A DNA stretch of 64,000 nucleotides, taken from positions 2,418,001-2,482,000 of the forward strand of contig CAXKWD010000007.1 in the NCBI GenBank assembly GCA_964059195.1. Reading direction: 5' to 3'. The notes under the pieces are model-generated. The model worked only from the letters and a program-made list of their open reading frames with translations. It did not search any database and was not told the origin of the DNA. Below are positions 57,450 through 64,000 of this stretch, piece by piece. The position numbers were made by a program, and so were the translations under genes. Source of the stretch: Ectobius pallidus (taxonomy: Eukaryota > Arthropoda > Insecta > Blattodea > Ectobiidae). Position 1 is the stretch's first letter. Each line of letters opens with the position of its first letter.

Positions 57450-58700
57450 GTCAGGCGCGGTTCTACCTATAGGCCACAGGGTCACGTGACCCCCACCTCC
57501 ATCAATTTTGAATATAAATTGTACTGCATTTATAGCAACTAATAAAATAACGTGCTATCTATTTGGCAGACCAGATTTGGCAACATAGCATGGGCCGAAT
57601 TTCCGTCTCTCATCCCTTTAACATTTTCCCTTTCTGAAGCTGACGGAATGCAGGGAGGGGTTGTGGCTAGTTTAATTTGTACAGGGTCACAGTAATTTTG
57701 CGACTTCACACGAATTGGTGCTGTTTGCACTCTCTAATTCCTCGAAGTCTCAAGCATGACTGGATGCATATCCACTAGATGGAGTGGTATGCACTATTAT
57801 TACTTTATAGTTGAGAACATATATACTGTCTTTAGAGAGACAGAATATAGCCAGCTCCCTTAATCCCCCTCAGGGTATCACAACACAAAAACATCTTACC
57901 CGTAAAACCTGTCCAGTTGGGAAGGGCGAGTTCAAAAATGCTGTTTTCCTAACCCCTTCCGCAACTCAAATAAGTTAAAGCCGGAAGTTCTCATCAGTGT
58001 TAGTGCGTGCTTCTGATTTTTTCCTGAGTTCGTTAAAAAATTTTTACATAGTGATAGTGAAATGAATGAGATAAGATGATTACAAAATAAGATTCTAAAT
58101 TTCGAGGACCGGTTTTTAGCCAAAGAATTAGGCCGGCCTAGACCAGAGCTTACGATAAATCTAACATATAAAGACAAAAACAGAGTGTCCAACATGCATT
58201 TCAACAAAAATGTATATCAAAAAGTTGAAGTGGATGTGCGGGTGTCCGAAACCTAATGCAATATTTTGTTTTTCATATATTCTATTCAGTGGAGAAGATC
58301 CATGGACTAAAACTGGTGAAACATTTACCCAATAGATGTAGAAGCACAGTTTGTCAAACCGCCATTTAGACAATGAAATGAGTCTCGCTGTCTTAGGGAA
58401 GGCTGATATCAGGGTGCAACTTGATGATGGGTATAGAACATGTGTCCGTAAGCATAATGATCTTGTTGACAAAACAGATATATTTCGTCACGCATTCTTG
58501 ATGCCATTAAATTTTGCGGGGAATTTGAATTCACTTTGCGTGGGCATAATGAGACAGAGAGTTCTGATAACCCAGGTGTTTTCAAAGGTCTCAATAACTA
58601 AACCGTGACACTAGACAGTGTCCTGAAGAATGGTATTGTTATACAAAAAATGAAACGGAAAGGTAAGTTTTAGCTTAAGTATAAGTTCTGTTAACCTCCT
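57450..58700 (+). pseudogene. hAT transposase relic with TTF-type zinc finger
   Basis: The left edge reads CAGGCGCGGTTCTACC, close to a hAT terminus. From about 58215 the forward frames read KWMCGCPKPNAIFCF, PWTKTG-like, SNRHLDNEMSLAVLGKADIR, and after a frameshift IKFCGEFEF-like, RGHNETESSDNPGVFKGL. This order (a CGCP...FCF zinc finger, then RGH(D/N)E...NPGVF) characterises the N-terminal half of ZMYM/TTF-type hAT transposases. The catalytic C-terminal half is missing and the frame is broken. Unit 1 lacks it. Confidence 0.8.
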
Positions 58701-59080
58701 AACATTTATGGCTTATATCTGTATGTTAAGAGAGGACGTTTAAAATTCGGCGAATAACTTAGATATGCCGATTTTAGTAAATCCCTGTTTGGGAGGGTTT
58801 GATTAGAACATTTCAGCCCCAGATTCGTTTTGATTCATCTTATATTGCTATAGCCATGAGCTGTTTACACAAAAATTGATATTTTACATCACATCCTCGC
58901 CTCTAGGGTGTCCAGCGAAGGACAATTATTATTTCTGCATCACATCGAATGATATTCTCTTGGTTTCCAAGGGCTAAACAGTAATCCACAGACACACCAA
59001 GTTCTCTCTTCTCAACACTCACAAGACAAAATAAACATACCCCATCTTCGCTTTTAATTGTGAAATATACGTTAAAACAT

Positions 59081-60919
59081 TCAACCGTGATTTATACGAA
59101 GTTTCTTGTGAGTTGCATGGATTAATAATTCGCTGCATAAAGCAACTAGACTCAAACCCAGCCCGAATAAGAAGAACAAGAAGGGAGATTGCAGATGAGT
59201 CACAGACATAGGAAAATACTCTTCTGACTTCAGCTTAACTCTCAAGTCTGAAATCTCTCTGTCGAATTTTCCAGGCAGTCCGGCCTGGACCAAGTAAGCT
59301 ACGATCTTATTCAAACGTTCGTCCAATATGACATTTTTCTGTACGTAGAATCCAAAATTAATTTGAGCAAACTCTGCACTGAACTTGTGAAAAAGTTCTT
59401 CGCCACGTGCGGTGCAAAGTTTATCCGTGTAATAAGAAAGAATTCGTTCGTTAGTAAAGACAGATGTCTGGGGAGTATGCAAGAAATACTTTAATGCCGT
59501 CAGTGGAAAGAAAGTAGCGACTGAGTTCCCTGATTTATCTGCATATGAAGTGAAAAACGCAGTTACTTCCATGTCAAATACGAGCTGCACTTTGAGATCC
59601 AGGAGCTCTTCAAGGGTGTCTATCTGATGCAGGAAGCCAGGGTCCACGAAGTAGCTGGTCATGTAAGTTTGGTACACTGTAACGATACAAAGAGAAAACA
59701 ACACCCAGGAGTAGAAAACCAGGCGAGCAGGAGTTGTTCGTGGGGGAGAATTCACTCCCACGCCGAGGATAACAGACCAGACATCCAACACAGCGCGTCT
59801 GTTCCCCGTCATGAAGATGAGCGCTCCACCTGTCACCAGAAGGCAGAGGAAAATGGCGATCCAACCACTCCAGCTGAAGACACGCGTCACACTGCTCCAG
59901 AGAGGGTAAGGCCCTGACCGCGGCACGAAGAAGGTGAAGCTTAAGGTGAAGTAAGGCCTTGAGAATGCATAGTTTGGTACCGGTGCACTGAACAAGACGA
60001 GATCAGACTGGCCTTTCTCTGGTGGATATTTTGTTACAGGCGTCATTTCCATTTGTTCACTAATAATATTCAATAGTCTTACATTAACTCCTTCCAGGTA
60101 ACCAAACTTCTCGAATACAAGTGGAGGAATATATACTTTCTCCTCACCTACGAGTGACAGTTTACATCCCTTTAGAAATATACTTTTCACAGGATAAGCC
60201 TCTTTTATGAAAGCACCATCAAGGCAAGTGTCTAATAAAACGGCTTGATTGAATTTTCCACACATTCCTGAAGGTGGATAGTACGGATTCCATGTGAACA
60301 GCATCACGTGACCTTTCTCAGGGCCCTGAACCAATATAAACACGTCTTTATAACTTCTTCCACTGAAGACTCTAAACACACGGTCCACAGTTTTTCTGCT
60401 GAAGCTATCTCTCCAAAGTACGAGCATCCTGGAATTCTTAGCGTATACAGTGAGATTTGCCATAAGATCAATTTGATTCTCGATATTCTCTGACGTTAGT
60501 ACAACAACGCCACTTTTTAACTGAGAAGAGGTCAGGCTGGAGACCACTAGGGACCACAGTTCTGTCCTGTGCAGTTCCTCAAGCACTTCTGACTGTACGT
60601 CGAACTTCGCTCCGGAATTGAGTGTAATGTTTTTGGTATAATGATCTTCTACATTATTTATATACATGTTCAAGTAGGAATCTATGGCTATGGCAACTAT
60701 AGTTGTGTTGTCCCAACTGCATAAAGGTGACTTGTCTTGGATTGCGCCTACGTAGGCCGTTAAATTTCTCCAGTAAAGTTCTTCAGTTGAGGATTCGCCG
60801 CTCAACGACAAGGAAAACCCTAAAGGCTGCGATGAAGGGAAAAGTCGCTTAGCCGCTTGTACAGCACACGACACAAATGCATGATCACTTGCCATGGCCG
60901 CTTCAACATGGAGACTCAC
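59081..60919 (-). CDS. Divergent ionotropic receptor, main exon (unit 2)
   Basis: Exon 2 of the second minus-strand IR, 612 codons plus stop. It opens GTG AGT CTC right after TTCTAG (AG at 60920-60921), as in unit 1, so the start codon should be in an exon just beyond position 64000. M1 is at about 346-368 (WIAIFLCLLVTGGALIF), pore DVWSVILGVGVNSPP, M3 about 398-422, M4 about 578-600 (FLFFLFGLGLSLVALCSELL). The S1 and S2 regions differ substantially from unit 1, including a few missing residues near the N-terminus. The frame is intact. Likely a cation-channel subunit with a different ligand from its sister. Confidence 0.91.
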   Translation of the reverse strand: MSLHVEAAMASDHAFVSCAVQAAKRLFPSSQPLGFSLSLSGESSTEELYWRNLTAYVGAIQDKSPLCSWDNTTIVAIAIDSYLNMYINNVEDHYTKNITLNSGAKFDVQSEVLEELHRTELWSLVVSSLTSSQLKSGVVVLTSENIENQIDLMANLTVYAKNSRMLVLWRDSFSRKTVDRVFRVFSGRSYKDVFILVQGPEKGHVMLFTWNPYYPPSGMCGKFNQAVLLDTCLDGAFIKEAYPVKSIFLKGCKLSLVGEEKVYIPPLVFEKFGYLEGVNVRLLNIISEQMEMTPVTKYPPEKGQSDLVLFSAPVPNYAFSRPYFTLSFTFFVPRSGPYPLWSSVTRVFSWSGWIAIFLCLLVTGGALIFMTGNRRAVLDVWSVILGVGVNSPPRTTPARLVFYSWVLFSLCIVTVYQTYMTSYFVDPGFLHQIDTLEELLDLKVQLVFDMEVTAFFTSYADKSGNSVATFFPLTALKYFLHTPQTSVFTNERILSYYTDKLCTARGEELFHKFSAEFAQINFGFYVQKNVILDERLNKIVAYLVQAGLPGKFDREISDLRVKLKSEEYFPMSVTHLQSPFLFFLFGLGLSLVALCSELLIHATHKKLRINHG

Positions 60920-63900
60920 CTAGAATTGTAATAATCATAATGTTTATTTGACGAATAACTCCTTAGCTTAGTAATTGAACGGGCGAGTGGAAAAATAATA
61001 ACATTCGAACACTATTAGTTTGTGGAAAAACCGAAAAACAAGTTTACAGAGAAAACTAAGGGTTGTATTGGAAACGTTACTATTAGGCAGTTGCAATTAA
61101 AAGTCTAATAATTGTTTAATTATTAATAATAGGCTATTATCCTTTTTCCACTCAACATTTCGACAAAAGGTAAAAACATTAACTTTAATGTGACATGAAT
61201 GTTTAATAGTATAAAGACATTGACTCTATATAGGGTTGACCACAATATGAGTCTTTATTTATCCTTTGTACGGGGGGTTGGGTTTCGCGTCATCACATCG
61301 ATTTGGAGAGTAAATCGCATCCTGAAATATTCTGTGACGTGACCCGGTTAATTTCCTTTTCCGCTGACCAAAACTTCAATGCTGGTTTTTAATACTGATT
61401 TACGTTCATCGGATAGCTTAAATTTCTATTTCAGTCTATGTTAGCCATGTGAACCATACTCATGTAATAAGCTTAATACACGTGACCTAACAAGTATTGG
61501 CGTTCCTTGGAGTACTGTTGTTATGATTCCCACTACCCATATCAGATACAGTATGTGGAGAAAGGCAGCAAACGCGCGAAGTTTGAATGACTGCGCCATA
61601 GCTTAGTCCCCTAGACACGTAGGAAAGAATACACGGAGACGCCGTGCTTGCGATGTTGTATGGGAAACAGATGAAGCCAATGACCACGCCCCCTTAGAGG
61701 ACCAAAAGGGAGGCTTGCTATATACAATAGCACACAAATACTCCGAAGTTTCAAGGGTTATAACAACGTAACGGTAGGGAAAATATGTAATATCCCAATT
61801 TCATATACTAACTACATACTCTGACATCATAATAATCCCGGTAGTAAGCATTAACCTATCTCAGAAGAACCAAAAATGTAACTTTCAAATGAGCAACTTT
61901 ACATGTGCGAGTATAAATACTGAGTCAGAAAATGATTAAGTGACCGTGCGACTATGATCATTTAGAACGAGAAAAATATTCTGGACAGTTATATAGCTAC
62001 ACCATGTGGTTATTGACTCTATTAAACGCTATAAATGGCAACTAATATAAATATTGGAAATCTAAAGCAATAAATTACTAATAATTCAGATAAATGCACT
62101 TTATTTGATTAATTACAAGTAGCCTAAGGCAGTTATAAATAAAATACATCAATAATTAGCATCCTAGTGTAAAATACAAGTAAATTATGCTTAGCAATTA
62201 TACCCATATTCATTCATCCCAAAAATTGACTATTTTCAGTACCTAAATTTTACAAAAATATTAATTTTTAAGGTAAGTTCATAGAATAGTGCACAACATG
62301 CATTCATTTTCACTTCTGAATTGTTCAAAACAAAGAAACAAAGACGAGTAACCACGCTATAAACATATAAACAGTGACGCGCCCCCTTAAGTACCAAACG
62401 CTCGGACAGCTGACTTCACGCTTGCGGTCTCAGGGCATCTCCGTGTTTTCTTTCCTCCGTGCCCCTAGACCACGAGTGCCAGTTGAAAGAAACGACTTTA
62501 GATGAGCCTCTTGTACGACAGCTTCGTTTAGCAAAGTTTTGTTGCAGAATAATTGCGTAATTTCAATTGATGTAAATATATTTAGTTTAATTAATCATCT
62601 TAACGATGTCTTTAATAGTGTTTTAAGAAAAAGAAACGATCCACAGCAAGCGAAGTTTATAAACATGCACTAGTGATACAATTGTCTTCACTCAGAAATA
62701 TTTAAAATTACTAGAAAACTTAGATCATTAATACTAAAAATCATTGTATGCACCACGTACGCAAAAACTTTATCGGACTCATCCTGTATGCTACATAAAT
62801 ACATAAATATATACTATAAGGTTATTGCTGTACAAGTGAAGACTGAACCGCTAGCGGGTAAAGTTCTTAGAAAAGAGTGAAGTAAAAGATCGTTTATAGA
62901 AAATTTGCTTTTTTCGCTAGCGGATATCTAAAAAAAAAATGTATAGGGTAAATATTGCAGGGAATTTTATCAGCTTGGAGTTTGAATGAAGTAAATTTTT
63001 CTCTACGATGCAGCATAGTTTAGATATAAACGAAAAACAAAAAAGAACTTGGAAGCCATTATAAAAAAGACATGTGTATGGAAAATCATGTCACAAGTTT
63101 CTCGTACGAGAACATTTTTATTTTTTCAGTCTTCAGACACTATTGAATATGAACCTTTATGATGTTGTAATCAATAAGTCTCAAATTTGAATTACTTTAG
63201 AAATATAGCAGAATTAAGATATCGAAATTTCATCTGGTAGGTAAAAGTCTGTACGTATGACGGAGAATGGGATTGAACTCAGGTATGTTTGGTGATTAGA
63301 AGGTATAAACCTCCTCTTAACCTACACCCAGCCCTCCGCAGACTATATGTGAAATGATATTCAACTTACTTCATTTTGCATCTGCACCTACTTTTCCAAT
63401 GAAATTTAAATTCATGTATTAATCTTAATTTGTATGCTACTTGAATATTATCTTCGCTGTTTCATTATTTTGAATATCAACAACTTTATTTAATTCACTT
63501 AAATTGTAAACACCACTTTGAACAGTAGAAGAATTGTTTTCTTGCTCAAGATATTGATCAATAAAGTCATGTTGTAACTAGCTACAAATGAAGTACTATT
63601 TTATCTTCATTCATATTTCCACTAGTATATTATGACGTTCGTATGCAGCACAAGACTTGAGTTTGGTGTAGGTCTACTCTTCTGTATTTGTACGCTCGAA
63701 TTTAATGCTGAAATTGATCTCTCTTGAAGTTATAGAAAAGGCAAATAACGAACAAATATTGAGAAATCCTTCGTTATGATAAGGAGTTGCAGACTTTCAA
63801 TGCAAGGAGACAAATGAAGTTCGTTAGTAATGTTTAGAGCGAAACTTAATATTGGGTTGGCTTACGTTGTATTCTGTTAAAAGCCGTCTAGTATATGGAC

Positions 63901-64000
63901 GAAACTCTCAATGCGAAATAGTTATTTTGAATACTGTATATTATTATTAATAAATACATGATAATAGTAGTAGTGGTAGGAATAATATTATTTGTAGTGG
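60920..64000 (-). other. Intron or upstream region of the unit 2 receptor
   Basis: 60925-61440 and 63457-64000 match unit 1. Between them is unassigned AT-rich sequence. A weak inverted similarity exists between about 61600-61660 and 62420-62480 (both contain a CCGTGT(A/T)TTCTTTCCT-type motif in opposite orientation), possibly eroded transposon ends. No first exon is seen in the visible part. Confidence 0.5.

Larger units (their letters stand above)
57205..64000 (-). repeat. Tandem duplication, unit 2 (runs off the window)
   Basis: Collinear with unit 1 as described there. The end of the window corresponds to about 56640 of unit 1, that is, roughly 170-200 bp before the expected position of exon 1. 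Confidence 0.8.

Noticed and set aside
61487..62480. Possible transposon with inverted ends or a small gene near 61.5-62.5 kb
   Set aside because: The inverted similarity is short and imperfect, with no target duplication and no coding signature.
1..64000. CRISPR arrays, operons, bacterial ribosome binding sites or a microbial defence system
   Set aside because: Codon use, splice sites, SINEs, LINEs and insect receptors make this animal nuclear DNA; no regularly spaced direct repeats of CRISPR type were seen.

Overview
This is insect genomic DNA: AT-rich, with intron-poor chemoreceptor genes lying in a thick layer of transposable elements. The only host genes I can recognise are four divergent ionotropic receptors (IRs, the insect chemosensory branch of the ionotropic glutamate receptor family). 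Large expansions of near-single-exon IRs are known in cockroaches and termites, so Blattodea is my best guess. That is an inference from gene content, not a species identification.

Layout. Positions 1-24473 (copy A) and about 28909-48273 (copy B) are two direct copies of one region. Each carries one IR on the + strand (12933-14702 and 39493-41262), and I found no difference between these two over the whole coding sequence. The copies differ mainly by insertions and deletions, so each shows the empty target site of elements present in the other. Copy A alone has a hAT MITE (483-762), a foldback MITE (1442-1640), a Helitron-like element (2135-3069) and a LINE with an uninterrupted endonuclease-reverse transcriptase frame (18836-21745). 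Copy B alone has a 6.46-kb Helitron-like composite (29845-36307) and a SINE (37487-37940), and it lacks 7.7 kb (4199-11944 of copy A). That missing block holds a nest of elements: hAT containing PIF/Harbinger-like containing Helitron plus LINE tail. The spacer 24474-28908 contains SINEs, hAT remnants and simple repeats.

A GC-rich solo LTR (48745-49680) lies just beyond copy B. The last 14 kb is a second, tandem duplication with about 7-kb units. Each unit has one IR on the - strand (51283-53133 and 59081-60919). For the first of these I can place a 33-bp first exon (56807-56839) that supplies the start codon and signal-peptide core. It splices in phase to the large exon, which itself opens with GTG directly after an acceptor AG. 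The matching exon of the second gene should lie just past the right edge of the window.

How the parts work together: there is no operon-like system. The receptors would act as membrane cation-channel subunits in sensory neurons, usually together with co-receptors encoded elsewhere. The rest records gene-family growth by duplication, probable gene conversion and repeated transposon insertion. An assembly artefact (two haplotypes placed in tandem) could also explain copies A and B and should be excluded first.
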